From Propionispira raffinosivorans DSM 20765 (GTDB lineage Bacteria > Bacillota > Negativicutes > Selenomonadales > Selenomonadaceae): 64,000 bases of DNA. The position numbers and the translations under genes are program-made. The notes beneath the pieces were generated by a model. The model was not told where the DNA came from, did no database searches, and saw only the letters and a list, made by a program, of their open reading frames with translations. This document shows, piece after piece, positions 44,896-54,314 of the stretch. The stretch covers positions 1 to 64,000 of the forward strand of contig NZ_KB905848.1 in the NCBI RefSeq assembly GCF_000381065.1, in the 5' to 3' direction. How positions within the stretch are numbered: the first letter of the stretch is position 1; each line of letters opens with the position of its first letter.

Positions 44896-46161
44896 TTATT
44901 TAGCAAGTAATGCTCCTGTATTTTTGCCCAATTTGATAACTTCTTCACTCGGGTTCCATAGGCCTAAATTTTCATTGCGCCCCTGCAGAACAAATTTAGC
45001 ATTAGGATTTCCCATTGTAGCTGCTGCTTCGGCACAAAGTTTGCCAAAGCTGCCGCTTTTTAGACGATTCACCAGCAATACGCGTTTGATATCAGGAAAT
45101 TCAGTCATCATATTATAATCCCCTGAGCTGTCACCGGCAACCATGATTGGTCCATAACCGCGTTTATCAGCTACTACACGTTGGATACCAAGAGTCTTTC
45201 CATGTTCGCCAGTTGGTACCAACCCTTTTTTGTAAGAATCTTGATATACATTATTGGTCTTTTCAAGCTGCATACCGATCACATTTTCCCGTGCCACATT
45301 ATAACCATATTTCGGATTGGTGGCAAACACAGCTACCACATCTTCCAATGATGCGGTACATACATAAACGTCAAAACCATTCGAGCGCAACGTACTCATT
45401 AAATCCCCAATTTCTTCCGTTAAACGAAGACCCGTTGTATGGGAAACGCCCACAACACCAGCTTCCCCTGGTAAAGTATCTGGACTCAACCAAGTTTCCT
45501 TGCGAATAGCCTGTCCTAAATTATAATCATTTGATTTTTCAGTGAGAGCTGTTACTTCATCTGTGGTCATATTTTCAAAGAAATAGAGCACCCATGTATA
45601 ACTTATTTTACTGGTATATTTATCATCAATCGCTTGATAGATATACCACATTTTAGCACGAAAATCCATAAATTGATCTGTTTTTTGGATATCTTCCAAA
45701 CTCATTTTCCCCTGCATGCCAGCATAATTATTATAAATAAAAGTGTAATCTCTTATTAAATCATTATTCACTGCTTCAAGCGTTACGGCTTGCCCTGCCA
45801 TATTATTGTACTCTTTATTAAATGAACCTTGCGGAACGTTTTTTGTAACAATCTTGCCAAATTCTTCTGGTTTTAATTTAAAGACCAAGTTTTGAATCTG
45901 ATACATAAATAAGGCCTCTTCCGTATCATTCATAATGGAAGTATTATCCCAGTCAAACACTACATAAGGTTTCTTTCCTGCGTTATAATTTGAACTCTTC
46001 GTACCATACGTATCAATAAATTTTTGCATAGCTGTCCGTGTAGCAGGCGCCCATTTTCCTTGCGTTAATACTTGCCCGGCAGCACTTGCCATAGAGCTTG
46101 TGAACATCACCATAATGAGCATCACCGTTGTTATTAGTAGGTTTTTTTGAAATTTAAACAT
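44896..46161 (-). CDS. Secreted HAD-superfamily phosphatase
   Basis: 421 aa from the ATG at 46161 (GGAAGGTG eight bases upstream). Sec signal peptide MFKFQKNLLITTVMLIMVMFTSSMASA. HAD motif I VVFDWDNTS at about residues 68-76 (nucleophile Asp), motif II-like VYVCTAS, and motif III/IV VAGDSSGDYNMM (Asp pair). It resembles secreted phosphoserine/phosphocholine-type phosphatases (PHOSPHO-like). It probably releases phosphate from an organic ester in the periplasm. Substrate unknown. Confidence 0.85.
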   Translation of the reverse strand: MFKFQKNLLITTVMLIMVMFTSSMASAAGQVLTQGKWAPATRTAMQKFIDTYGTKSSNYNAGKKPYVVFDWDNTSIMNDTEEALFMYQIQNLVFKLKPEEFGKIVTKNVPQGSFNKEYNNMAGQAVTLEAVNNDLIRDYTFIYNNYAGMQGKMSLEDIQKTDQFMDFRAKMWYIYQAIDDKYTSKISYTWVLYFFENMTTDEVTALTEKSNDYNLGQAIRKETWLSPDTLPGEAGVVGVSHTTGLRLTEEIGDLMSTLRSNGFDVYVCTASLEDVVAVFATNPKYGYNVARENVIGMQLEKTNNVYQDSYKKGLVPTGEHGKTLGIQRVVADKRGYGPIMVAGDSSGDYNMMTEFPDIKRVLLVNRLKSGSFGKLCAEAAATMGNPNAKFVLQGRNENLGLWNPSEEVIKLGKNTGALLAK

Positions 46162-46170
46162 AAATATCAC

Positions 46171-46555
46171 ACCTTCCGTTTTTTTATAATACGTAAAGCT
46201 TGCACCTAACTATAGTCTTTGGAATTAAGCTTGCTTTTGCAATACGATGAATGTATCTCATATCTCAACGTCTTGCAAAACTTATTCTTGTAAACTCTTA
46301 AAAGTATAGCATGATATAAGCCAATCATTATTAATTAATTGTTAATTGTATGTAAAAATATCTTAACAATCGTACGGTGTAAGAAGTACATGTGACTATC
46401 AAAACCGCCAGAGTATAAAAACAACCCTAAAACCTGCCAAGCTTCGTATTACGAGTTTATTTCAAATACGCATCTGTTAACATTATGAAAAAAAGAGTAT
46501 CATTAAGACAATAAGGAAAATCCCTTCCTTTGGCTTTTGAAAGGAGTGACTAACA
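46171..46555. other. Divergent intergenic region between the HAD phosphatase and VIT genes
   Basis: About 385 bp without a gene or conserved element that I can identify. It must hold both promoters. A -10-like TATAGC/TATAAG segment near 46310-46320 is the only candidate, and it is weak. Confidence 0.4.
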
Positions 46556-47251
46556 TTGCAAACGATTCATAAAGAAAATCATTTTATGGCATCTGACATA
46601 GTCAAAGATCTTGTCATTGGCATGTCAGATGGCTTAACAGTCCCTTTTGCCCTTGCAGCAGGACTATCTGGTGCCGTTGCTGGAACAGGCATTGTCGTCA
46701 CAGCCGGACTTGCTGAAATTGCGGCTGGTTCTATTTCTATGGGACTCGGCGGTTTTTTGGCAGCCCGTAGTGAAGTTGAACATTATATTAGCGAAAGAAA
46801 GCGGGAACAGTGTGAACTGCACTCCCGCCTTGCAGATGAAGAACAAGAAATTATTGATATTTTTAATTCCTATCATATTTCGCAAGAAACAAGTCGCCCC
46901 ATTGTTGACGCTTTGAAGAAAAAACCGGAAACCATGGTTGATTTTATGATGAAATTTGAACTTGGATTAGAAAAACCGGACCCAAAACGAGCTTTAAAAA
47001 GCGCGGCAACGATTGCAGGTGCCTATGCAGCCAGCGGTATTATCCCGTTATTGCCTTACATGATGCTTTCCAGTAGTCAGGATGCACTTCGCCTTTCTGT
47101 TGTCATTACATTATTGACGTTGTTTTTCTTCGGCTATTGCAAAGGACAATTTATCGGGAATAAACCTTGGCTCAGTGCTCTGCAAACGACCTTAATTGGC
47201 GGTATCGCCGCCGGAGCAGCTTATTTCCTAGCACAACTATTTACAGCCTAA
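46556..47251 (+). CDS. VIT1/CCC1-family iron/manganese transporter
   Basis: 231 aa with about five transmembrane helices. Family motifs DLVIGMSDGLTVPFALAAGLSGA at helix 1, GSISMGLGGFLAARSE in helix 2 (metal-binding Gly/Met region), and ASGIIPLLPYMML. The cytoplasmic loop with EREQCEL... and DPKRALKSAATI is typical. TTG start at 46556 with AAGGAG about 10 bases upstream; the next ATG at 46586 has no site. Likely exports or sequesters Fe2+/Mn2+. Confidence 0.9.
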   Translation: MQTIHKENHFMASDIVKDLVIGMSDGLTVPFALAAGLSGAVAGTGIVVTAGLAEIAAGSISMGLGGFLAARSEVEHYISERKREQCELHSRLADEEQEIIDIFNSYHISQETSRPIVDALKKKPETMVDFMMKFELGLEKPDPKRALKSAATIAGAYAASGIIPLLPYMMLSSSQDALRLSVVITLLTLFFFGYCKGQFIGNKPWLSALQTTLIGGIAAGAAYFLAQLFTA

Positions 47252-47269
47252 GCAAACAAAAATATCTGA

Positions 47270-47902
47270 CTATGTTTGCTTGTTTAATAAAACTAGAGCA
47301 TCTTCTCTCTCATTTTTCCACCGAGCAAAGAGACCTGGTCGCAATTGAGGACTGCCACTTGACCAAGACATGTCTGTTAATTTCACTTCATAAATAAAGT
47401 TGATAATATCCGCTTCATTCATACTATTTAAGTCCTTTTCAACGAATTTTGCGGCATCACCAAATACTTGAGCTCCATAGTAAGTACCATGCTGGATGCA
47501 ATTACTAAATAAAACTTGTTGCAACGCATTACTGTGCTGGCTAATATCAAAATTATACCATTCGATTAATTTTTCTGCACCAGCATCATAATACTGCGGT
47601 TTTACATATTCATCCTGCAGCATTGCAAAGCCATCTGCATCCGTATTTCCAATATCTTCCCACTTATCTACGAAAGACTGATCACTGGACGGATCTCCAG
47701 CTGAAGCTAGTTGTCTGCCATATTCGTCATACGGTACTTCATGCTGACATAACCAATGTATAAAATTCTGCACAACTCCTGCGGCACTGGCAAACTGATA
47801 TATTCCATAAGACCACCCGCCGCCATCTCCATTCGACTGCGACACCCTCGCCGGATTATTATTACTTTCATATTTTGCACTTAAAGCTCCTAAACGTTCC
47901 AT
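47270..47902 (-). CDS. Lysozyme/SLT-like cell-wall hydrolase without signal peptide
   Basis: 210 aa from the ATG at 47902 (GGAGG eight bases upstream). The start MERLGALSAKYESNNNPARVSQSNGDGGGWSYGIYQFASAAG has the catalytic-type Glu in KYESNNNP and the GGxSYGIYQF motif of phage-derived muramidase/SLT domains. No Sec signal or cell-wall anchor is visible, and it stands alone with no holin or structural phage gene. It may be a domesticated phage endolysin. Confidence 0.65.
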   Translation of the reverse strand: MERLGALSAKYESNNNPARVSQSNGDGGGWSYGIYQFASAAGVVQNFIHWLCQHEVPYDEYGRQLASAGDPSSDQSFVDKWEDIGNTDADGFAMLQDEYVKPQYYDAGAEKLIEWYNFDISQHSNALQQVLFSNCIQHGTYYGAQVFGDAAKFVEKDLNSMNEADIINFIYEVKLTDMSWSSGSPQLRPGLFARWKNEREDALVLLNKQT

Positions 47903-48021
47903 CTCGTACTCCTCCATTTGTAATAAATTTGAATTTAATCGAAACAACAAACGAATTTATTCAAATCTCCCGCCTTTACTTATGAATTAACATGCCATAA
48001 GCATGTTATAATACAACTTAA

Positions 48022-48087
48022 AAAGAGGACTATATTCTTGAGCAGCGTTACGCAAAAAGCAAACGACGCCCTTATATAGTCCTCTTT
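48022..48087. repeat. Nested-palindrome intergenic repeat, copy C (short form)
   Basis: Perfect 14-bp ends AAAGAGGACTATAT (48022-48035) and ATATAGTCCTCTTT (48074-48087) around a 35-nt core (48038-48072). The core matches the core of copy B in 29 of 35 positions, with all six differences transitions. It can fold as a hairpin and may also terminate the cfa message, which ends 35 bp away. Confidence 0.75.
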
Positions 48088-48121
48088 GTGACAAATTGAT
48101 AAACTTAGTTAAATTTTTCGT

Positions 48122-49303
48122 TCATTTATACATATAGTCAGCCATCATAGGAATATTATTATCAATCCCTTTTGTTAAGAGACATTGATAAATATCGATT
48201 CCCCCCGTACGAAAAGCTGAAGCACAGCCGGATAAATAAAGTTCCCACATACGAATGAAGCGTTCATCATATAGTTTTCGCACTTCCGGAATTTTTTTCT
48301 GGAAATTAGCATTCCAAAAATCCAATGTTTTTGCGTAATGAAGACGCAAACTTTCCGTGTGCAACACATGAAAATCAAACTCTGGAAAAAGCTGCATGGT
48401 TTCACGCAAGGTTGGCACATAGCCGCCTGGGAAAATATATGTTTTTATCCATGAATTTGTCGGCGATTCAAAATTTGCCATAATGGAATGCAAAAGGAAT
48501 GTGCCCTTATCTTTGAGCAATGCATTCACTTTAGAAAAATAAAGTGGTAAATATTTTTTCCCTACATGTTCAAACATACCAATGCTGACGATTTTGTCAA
48601 ACTGTTCTTGCTTCGGATCCATATCCATGTAATTTGCTAAACGAATATCAACCAGTTCCTCTAACCCAAGTTCATGCACACGAGACCGAGCACCTTCGTA
48701 TTGTTCTTTACTGAGCGTAATGCCAGTTGCGTGAACTTTATATTGTTGAGCTGCACGAATAGCAAGCCAGCCCCAGCCACAGCCAATATCTAAAAGATGT
48801 TCATTTGAGTTTAAATTTAATTTTTTTAAGCTATGATCAATTTTTTGCAGTTGTGCTTGCTCGAGTGTATCTTTTTCAGTCTTAAAATAAGCACAGGAGT
48901 AAGACATCGTTTTATCAAGCCATAAGGCAAAAAAATCGTTTCCTAAATCATAGTGCTTATGTATATTTTTACTTTCTATTGCTTCGTCAATTTCTTTTAA
49001 CTGATGCGCCAAATCTTTTAGATGAAAATCCGCTTTCGCTTCATTCCCGTTATTTTTGAACATCGTTGCAATGACATCGTCAAGCGATCCTTCAAAATCA
49101 ATAACTCCATCCATATAGGCTTCGCCCAACGTAAGTATAAGGTTTTTTTTCACATCATTTAATTTTGGTGCTTGATGAAATATTATTTTAAATACAGGTT
49201 TTTCACTACCATAACACACTTCTTCTCCATCCCAAAATACGACAGAAAAACTACCTTTGTCCCACAATTTAAAAAGAGTTTTTAATGTTGCTTTCTTAAA
49301 CAT
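48122..49303 (-). CDS. cfa: Cyclopropane-fatty-acyl-phospholipid synthase family protein
   Basis: 393 aa. The N-terminal lipid-binding region is followed by a SAM-dependent methyltransferase fold: motif I LLDIGCGWGWLAIRAA at about 167-182, IHKHYDLGNDFFALWLDKTMSYSCAYF (signature of Cfa), and IVSIGMFEHVGKKY. It adds a methylene to unsaturated membrane lipid acyl chains. GAAGTGG lies upstream of the ATG. No regulator is adjacent. Confidence 0.92.
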   Translation of the reverse strand: MFKKATLKTLFKLWDKGSFSVVFWDGEEVCYGSEKPVFKIIFHQAPKLNDVKKNLILTLGEAYMDGVIDFEGSLDDVIATMFKNNGNEAKADFHLKDLAHQLKEIDEAIESKNIHKHYDLGNDFFALWLDKTMSYSCAYFKTEKDTLEQAQLQKIDHSLKKLNLNSNEHLLDIGCGWGWLAIRAAQQYKVHATGITLSKEQYEGARSRVHELGLEELVDIRLANYMDMDPKQEQFDKIVSIGMFEHVGKKYLPLYFSKVNALLKDKGTFLLHSIMANFESPTNSWIKTYIFPGGYVPTLRETMQLFPEFDFHVLHTESLRLHYAKTLDFWNANFQKKIPEVRKLYDERFIRMWELYLSGCASAFRTGGIDIYQCLLTKGIDNNIPMMADYMYK

Positions 49304-49521
49304 ACAGGTCCACTTCTTTCTTCATTTCCAAACTGATTTTTGATTAAAGCACAGCTTAACATCCGTCTGCACCTACAAGATTTTTTGGTGTTTTTTATTA
49401 ATGGTATAACAATAGTATAGCAAGGAGTAAAAAAAATGTATAATAAAATAAATAAATGAATTACATTAATTTTATCAATAACAACTATCGCCCTCTCACT
49501 GCATTAAGCTTTTCATTTTTT

Positions 49522-49557
49522 AATAGGTATGATACAGTATTATGTATCATACCTATT
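49522..49557. promoter_or_regulatory. 14-bp perfect palindrome upstream of the LysR gene
   Basis: AATAGGTATGATAC (49522-49535) and its exact complement (49544-49557) around an 8-nt spacer, 68 bp upstream of the LysR start. Likely operator, or a terminator for an unseen transcript; no T run. Confidence 0.55.
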
Positions 49558-49624
49558 CGTGTGTAAAATAATAATAATTACATACTGTTGCCAATCGATT
49601 TATATAGATGATGGAGATTTAAAA

Positions 49625-50521
49625 ATGAGTAATATTCCAAGTAGTCAACAATTAGAAAATTTTATGATTTATGGTCGCGTGGGTAATTTTACATTGGCGG
49701 CTAAACAAGCGAATATTACACAATCAGCATTTAGTTTTCAGATGAAAAATCTAGAAACCCTGCTTAACGTAAATTTGATCAGTCGTTCCAATCGCGGCAG
49801 CAAATTAACACCAGAAGGTGAATTCTTTTTTAAAAAGCTCAGCCAGATAATGCCCATGCTGGCGGAAGCGATCTATGATGTCCAGCACTTAAATGGTGAA
49901 AAACCATTGGAATTAAAAATCGGTGTATTGACATCACTCGGTGATGTACTGATGAATCAACATATTTCATATTTTCATGAGAATAATTCAAATATCTTAA
50001 TTACAGTTTATAATATGGAAGAAGAAGATCTTCTGACTTCCTTGAATGATGATCGTATTGATATTGTTTCTACGTTTTTACGAACAGATCTTGTTGTAAA
50101 AAATTATGAAAAAGTTCTATTTCGTCTCGATGACGTAGTTTACTATGCACCTAATATTCCAAAAATAAAAAATGCCGTGAGCTTGCAGCAAATGGAAGCT
50201 TTGCCGCTAGTTCAATACCCTTCACACTCTTTTATGAATGGGATTATTGAAAAATATTTTCAGCACAGCCGTAAAATATTGCCGGCTGCTGCACGTTTAG
50301 CTACACCATATGCTATTGTTCATTACTGTCAACAAAATCCGGCTGGTGCTTTACTACCGGAAAGGCTCTTACGAGCGTTGCAAATTGAAGACGGTTATTA
50401 TGAAATGGAATCATCTTTGCAATTAAAAGCTTATCTTTTATATAAAAAAGAAAATCCAAAAAGTAAAACAATGCAGGTGTTCATTGATTATATCATTAAT
50501 TTAAATCGCGACTTTTGTTAA
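49625..50521 (+). CDS. LysR-family transcriptional regulator
   Basis: 298 aa from the ATG at 49625 (GGAG upstream; the upstream frame from 49529 lacks a site). Winged-helix domain SQQLENFMIYGRVGNFTLAAKQANITQSAFSFQMKNLETLLNVNLISRSNRG and a full effector domain. Followed by a terminator and then the MFS gene in the same orientation, so the two may or may not be linked. Confidence 0.9.
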   Translation: MSNIPSSQQLENFMIYGRVGNFTLAAKQANITQSAFSFQMKNLETLLNVNLISRSNRGSKLTPEGEFFFKKLSQIMPMLAEAIYDVQHLNGEKPLELKIGVLTSLGDVLMNQHISYFHENNSNILITVYNMEEEDLLTSLNDDRIDIVSTFLRTDLVVKNYEKVLFRLDDVVYYAPNIPKIKNAVSLQQMEALPLVQYPSHSFMNGIIEKYFQHSRKILPAAARLATPYAIVHYCQQNPAGALLPERLLRALQIEDGYYEMESSLQLKAYLLYKKENPKSKTMQVFIDYIINLNRDFC

Positions 50522-50570
50522 GTTTTCAACAAAAACTGTATAACTATGTTTCAGCGGAGAAAAATACTAT

Positions 50571-50629
50571 AAATAGATAACTGCTATAAGTGTGGATAGA
50601 TTAGTTTTACTTATAACAGTTATCTATTT
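50571..50629 (+). terminator. Hairpin terminator after the LysR gene
   Basis: A 21-bp near-perfect stem (50571-50591 with 50609-50629; one mismatch) and a 17-nt loop, starting 50 bp past the LysR stop, followed by a T-rich stretch. Confidence 0.7.
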
Positions 50630-50653
50630 ATTTTGTTATACAAAGGCATAAAT

Positions 50654-50716
50654 TGGGTATATAGTAAATGCCTATAGAGAAGACAATAGATTATATGGAT
50701 TCTCTAATGCCCGATA
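50654..50716. repeat. Possible degenerate copy D of the palindromic repeat
   Basis: GGTATATAGTAAATGCC ... ATAGAGAA/TTCTCTAAT has a hairpin and resembles the reversed right arm of copy B (TATATAGAAAATGC). Weak and tentative. Confidence 0.35.
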
Positions 50717-50783
50717 AGGTTCAAATAAAAGCGAGCCCGTTCAAGCATATTGTTGAAAAATTTATATAAGGGTGATTTTAAAA

Positions 50784-51989
50784 ATGGTTAAAGCTAGTTT
50801 GTGGACAAAAAATTTTCTGATTGATACAATTGTTAATTTTTTCATTTATTTGGTATATTATTTATTAATGGTTATTATAACAGTATTTGCAACGAATAAT
50901 TTACATGCTTCCCTCAGTGAAGCTGGATTGGCTTCCGGTATTTTTATTCTTGGCACTCTTTTAGCTCGTTTATTAGCAGGACGATCGATTGAAACGGTTG
51001 GGCGAAAAAAAATGCTTTATGCCGGCATGTTTTTTTATTTTCTGACTACGCTTTTTTATTTTGGTGCCAATAGCTTAATGATTTTATATGTTATTCGTTT
51101 TTTCAGCGGCATCGGCTATGGTATTGCTTCTACGGCAACAAGTACAATCATCGCGAATATTATTCCTACAGAACGTCGTGGTGAAGGAATTAATTATTAT
51201 GGCTTAAGTACAAGTATAGCCGCTGCCATGGGGCCATTTTTAGGGATGTTTCTCAATCAGCATTTTGATTTTACATCCATTTTCATTTTTTGTGCTGTTT
51301 TATTGGGTCTTTGCGTTCTGGTATGCTTCTTTCTGGATATTACCGAAATTAAACTTACACCGCAGCAAGCGGCACAAATGCACGAGTATAAAATCAGTAA
51401 TTTTATCGAGTTAAATGTTTTGTCTATTGCTAGCGTCGGTGTATTTATGGGACTTTGTTATTCCAGCGTTCTGAGCTTTTTAGCAGCTTATTCTCAAGAA
51501 ATAAATCTTGTAGGAGCCGGTACATTTTACTTTGTTGTTTATGCTCTCGTCATTACGGTTTCACGACCATTTACCGGTATTTTATTTGATAGAAAAGGTG
51601 AAAATTTCGTTTTGTATCCATGCTATATTTTTTTAGCGATTGGTTTATATATGTTAAGTCAGGCACAAAGCAGTTTTTTAATGTTACTCTCCGGTGCTTT
51701 TGTTGGTTTAGGGTATGGCACTTTCATGTCCAATGGACAAGCCGTCTGTGTCAAGTTATCACCAGCCCATCGCATGGGTATTGCTACATCAACTTATTTT
51801 GTGGCTCTTGATTTTGGTTTGGGTGTAGGTCCGTTTCTCTTGGGCTTTTTAAGACCTATGATCGGTTTTCCTGGAATATATATGCTAACGGCTATCATTG
51901 CCTTAGCTTGCATTGTTCTATACTATGTTTTATACGGAAAGAAAGCAGGTAAAGAATTTGCCCGTATTCGTAGTGAAATGGCGAATTAA
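50784..51989 (+). CDS. Major facilitator superfamily transporter
   Basis: 401 aa, twelve transmembrane helices. MFS motif A-like GRSIETVGRKKMLYAG in the loop between helices 2 and 3, and a second LFDRKGENF later. It resembles drug or sugar efflux carriers (YfcJ/AraJ-like). Start ATG at 50784 with AGGGTGAT upstream. Substrate cannot be given. Confidence 0.88.
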   Translation: MVKASLWTKNFLIDTIVNFFIYLVYYLLMVIITVFATNNLHASLSEAGLASGIFILGTLLARLLAGRSIETVGRKKMLYAGMFFYFLTTLFYFGANSLMILYVIRFFSGIGYGIASTATSTIIANIIPTERRGEGINYYGLSTSIAAAMGPFLGMFLNQHFDFTSIFIFCAVLLGLCVLVCFFLDITEIKLTPQQAAQMHEYKISNFIELNVLSIASVGVFMGLCYSSVLSFLAAYSQEINLVGAGTFYFVVYALVITVSRPFTGILFDRKGENFVLYPCYIFLAIGLYMLSQAQSSFLMLLSGAFVGLGYGTFMSNGQAVCVKLSPAHRMGIATSTYFVALDFGLGVGPFLLGFLRPMIGFPGIYMLTAIIALACIVLYYVLYGKKAGKEFARIRSEMAN

Positions 51990-52036
51990 TGACTTAAAAT
52001 AAGAATTTGCAATATAAAATTTTTAAAAGTTCTTAC

Positions 52037-52076
52037 AAAAAATGCATCTTTACCAATAAGTAAAGATGCATTTTTT
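52037..52076. terminator. Bidirectional terminator between the MFS and PTS operons
   Basis: AAAAAATGCATCTTTAC (52037-52053) pairs perfectly with 52060-52076 around a 6-nt loop, between converging genes. Confidence 0.9.
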
Positions 52077-52092
52077 AGCAAGTAGTAATCAA

Positions 52093-52914
52093 TTATGCGA
52101 ATAAACCTACAGCATAACCTGCAATACCGATAACAAATAATCCTAAAATGATTACAAGCGGATTCAATCCTTTTTTAAGAAGGTACATGCAGATAAATGT
52201 CATTAAGAGCGGAACAATACTAGGCATTAAGCTATCCAGTACCGTTTGAATCGTAGTCACCACTTGTTTGCCATCGCTGGCAACATAGGTAGAGAGCACA
52301 AAGGGCATATTCACTGTCGTCCATTTTGCAACAAGTGCCCCCATAACTAAAAGTCCGAGAACCGAAGATCCTTCTGTTAAATACCTAAGCTTATTACCAC
52401 CCATATCTGTAACGAGCTGTGTTCCTTTTGAATAACCATACATAACGCCATACCAGTTGGTTGCCAAACGAATTACATTAAAGGCAATAAAGAAAATCAA
52501 TGGTCCCATTAAGCTACCAGTTAAAGCAATACCGGCTCCAAGCGCTGCCAGTACCGGACGCAGTGTGCCCCAAAAAATCGGATCACCAACACCAGCAAGC
52601 GGACCGATCAGACCGATTTTCACGCCGCTAATAGCACCTTCACTGATGTCAGCACCATTTGCTTTTTGCTCTTCCATCGCAGCTATAATTCCCATAATCG
52701 GTGTTGCCAGAAACGGCTGTGTGTTAAAAAATTCAAGATGACGTTTTAATGCATCTTTCAATTCTTGACCTTTATAAAGTTTTTTCAGTGCTGGGATCAT
52801 TGAAACACAAAATCCGATAGCCTGCATTCTTTCAAAATTGAAAGAACCCAATAAAAAGTTGGAACGAATAAATATAGAAACTAAATCACTTTTCGTTAAT
52901 TTTTTTTCAGCCAT
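52093..52914 (-). CDS. PTS Man-family EIID component (operon 2)
   Basis: 273 aa. IID motifs LTKSDLVSIFIRSNFLLGSFNFERMQAIGF and IGPLAGVGDPIFWGTLRPVLAALGAGIA. It is the distal gene of the second PTS operon, in order IIA-IIB-IIC-IID. GGAGG lies before the ATG. Confidence 0.92.
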   Translation of the reverse strand: MAEKKLTKSDLVSIFIRSNFLLGSFNFERMQAIGFCVSMIPALKKLYKGQELKDALKRHLEFFNTQPFLATPIMGIIAAMEEQKANGADISEGAISGVKIGLIGPLAGVGDPIFWGTLRPVLAALGAGIALTGSLMGPLIFFIAFNVIRLATNWYGVMYGYSKGTQLVTDMGGNKLRYLTEGSSVLGLLVMGALVAKWTTVNMPFVLSTYVASDGKQVVTTIQTVLDSLMPSIVPLLMTFICMYLLKKGLNPLVIILGLFVIGIAGYAVGLFA

Positions 52915-52934
52915 GATACATCCTCCTTAAATAA

Positions 52935-53717
52935 TTACATTAAATCTGAGTCATCGATTGTATTGTCGCCGCCTGCACTCGAGTTTAGCTCACGAGCAAG
53001 TGACTTTACATGGAAATAAGCACAAATTAAACCAACGGCTCCAAATCCAATTAAATTGATGTTTGTAAAAACGGCTAGTAAGAAACCTAGAAAGAAAAAT
53101 GGCATCAACGATTTAGCGTTCATCATATTAATAACCATTGCATATCCGACTACAACGATAAACCCACCGGATACTTGCAGTCCACGCGTGATTACTTCAG
53201 GGATCGATGCCAAAAGTGCATTGACTGTATCCGTTCCCGCTACCATACCAACAAGTGCGGCTGGTACAGCAACACGGATACCCTGCAGTAAAAGTCCCAG
53301 AAAATGGCACATTTCAATACCGCGAGTACTGCCTTCCGCTGCATATTTATCAGCAAGATGTTGAAAAAATACGGTAATAGTTCGAACAAAAATAGTCAAT
53401 ACCTGCCCCGCTGCTGCGAGTGGTATAGCAACAGCAATACCGGCACCAATGGATTGATGACCAACAATGACAAGAATAGCCGATATAACACTAGCCAATG
53501 CGGCATCAGGCGCCATGGCGGCACCAACATTCATCCAGCCAAGCGCTAACATTTCTAAAGTACCACCTAAAATAATACCAGTTGTCATATCACCAAGGAC
53601 AAGACCTACCAATGTGCAAGATATCAGCGGGCGATGCGTCTGTGCCTCATCCAGCACGCTTCCCATACCGGAAATTGCAGCAACAATAATTAATAAAATA
53701 AGAGTTCCAGTTGTCAT
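52935..53717 (-). CDS. PTS Man-family EIIC component (operon 2)
   Basis: 260 aa membrane subunit with motif ALGWMNVGAAMAPDAALASVISAILVI and several helices. Starts 31 bp after IIB. Forms the translocation channel with IID. Confidence 0.92.
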   Translation of the reverse strand: MTTGTLILLIIVAAISGMGSVLDEAQTHRPLISCTLVGLVLGDMTTGIILGGTLEMLALGWMNVGAAMAPDAALASVISAILVIVGHQSIGAGIAVAIPLAAAGQVLTIFVRTITVFFQHLADKYAAEGSTRGIEMCHFLGLLLQGIRVAVPAALVGMVAGTDTVNALLASIPEVITRGLQVSGGFIVVVGYAMVINMMNAKSLMPFFFLGFLLAVFTNINLIGFGAVGLICAYFHVKSLARELNSSAGGDNTIDDSDLM

Positions 53718-53748
53718 GAAAATCGCTCCTTCTTTTTTTGTTTAAGTA

Positions 53749-54237
53749 TCATAAATTCATAGATTTTAATTTTTCTATGACATTTACTTTAGGATCTTTA
53801 GCGAGTTGGCGCAGTTCGAGTTTAACTCCTTTTTCGTCAAGCTTTTTCAAAGCTGCGATATCCTGTTCATTAACAGAAACTGCTTGAGATATCTGGGTTT
53901 TCCCATCAACATACCGCATACCACCAAGATTTACACTCTCAAAAGGAATGCCAGCTTCTACCATTCGCAATACATCGGTGGGATTCGTAAACAGAAAAAA
54001 TGTATTGAAGCTATCATATTTGGGATTGTTAAAAGCTTCAATCGCTTTTTGAATAGGAAGAATATACGCCTTAAGCCCAGGCGGCGTAACTTGTAATACA
54101 AGTTGCTTTCTTAGTTCATCTTTAGCTACTTCATCACTACAGCACATAATACGGTTACAATCATACGCTTTTACCCATACCGTAGCCACTTGTCCATGAA
54201 TCAAACGATCATCGATTCTAACAAAACTGATTTTCAT
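53749..54237 (-). CDS. PTS Man-family EIIB component (operon 2)
   Basis: 162 aa. Active-site His in VRIDDRLIHGQVATVW at residue 14, VNLGGMRYVDGKTQIS and VTPPGLKAYIL. GGAGG lies upstream of the ATG. Confidence 0.93.
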   Translation of the reverse strand: MKISFVRIDDRLIHGQVATVWVKAYDCNRIMCCSDEVAKDELRKQLVLQVTPPGLKAYILPIQKAIEAFNNPKYDSFNTFFLFTNPTDVLRMVEAGIPFESVNLGGMRYVDGKTQISQAVSVNEQDIAALKKLDEKGVKLELRQLAKDPKVNVIEKLKSMNL

Positions 54238-54314
54238 TTTTTTTGACCTCCGCTTAAAAATCTTACTTAAAATTCCACATGAAATTTTGGGGGCTGCTTT
54301 TTGATTATCTTAAT

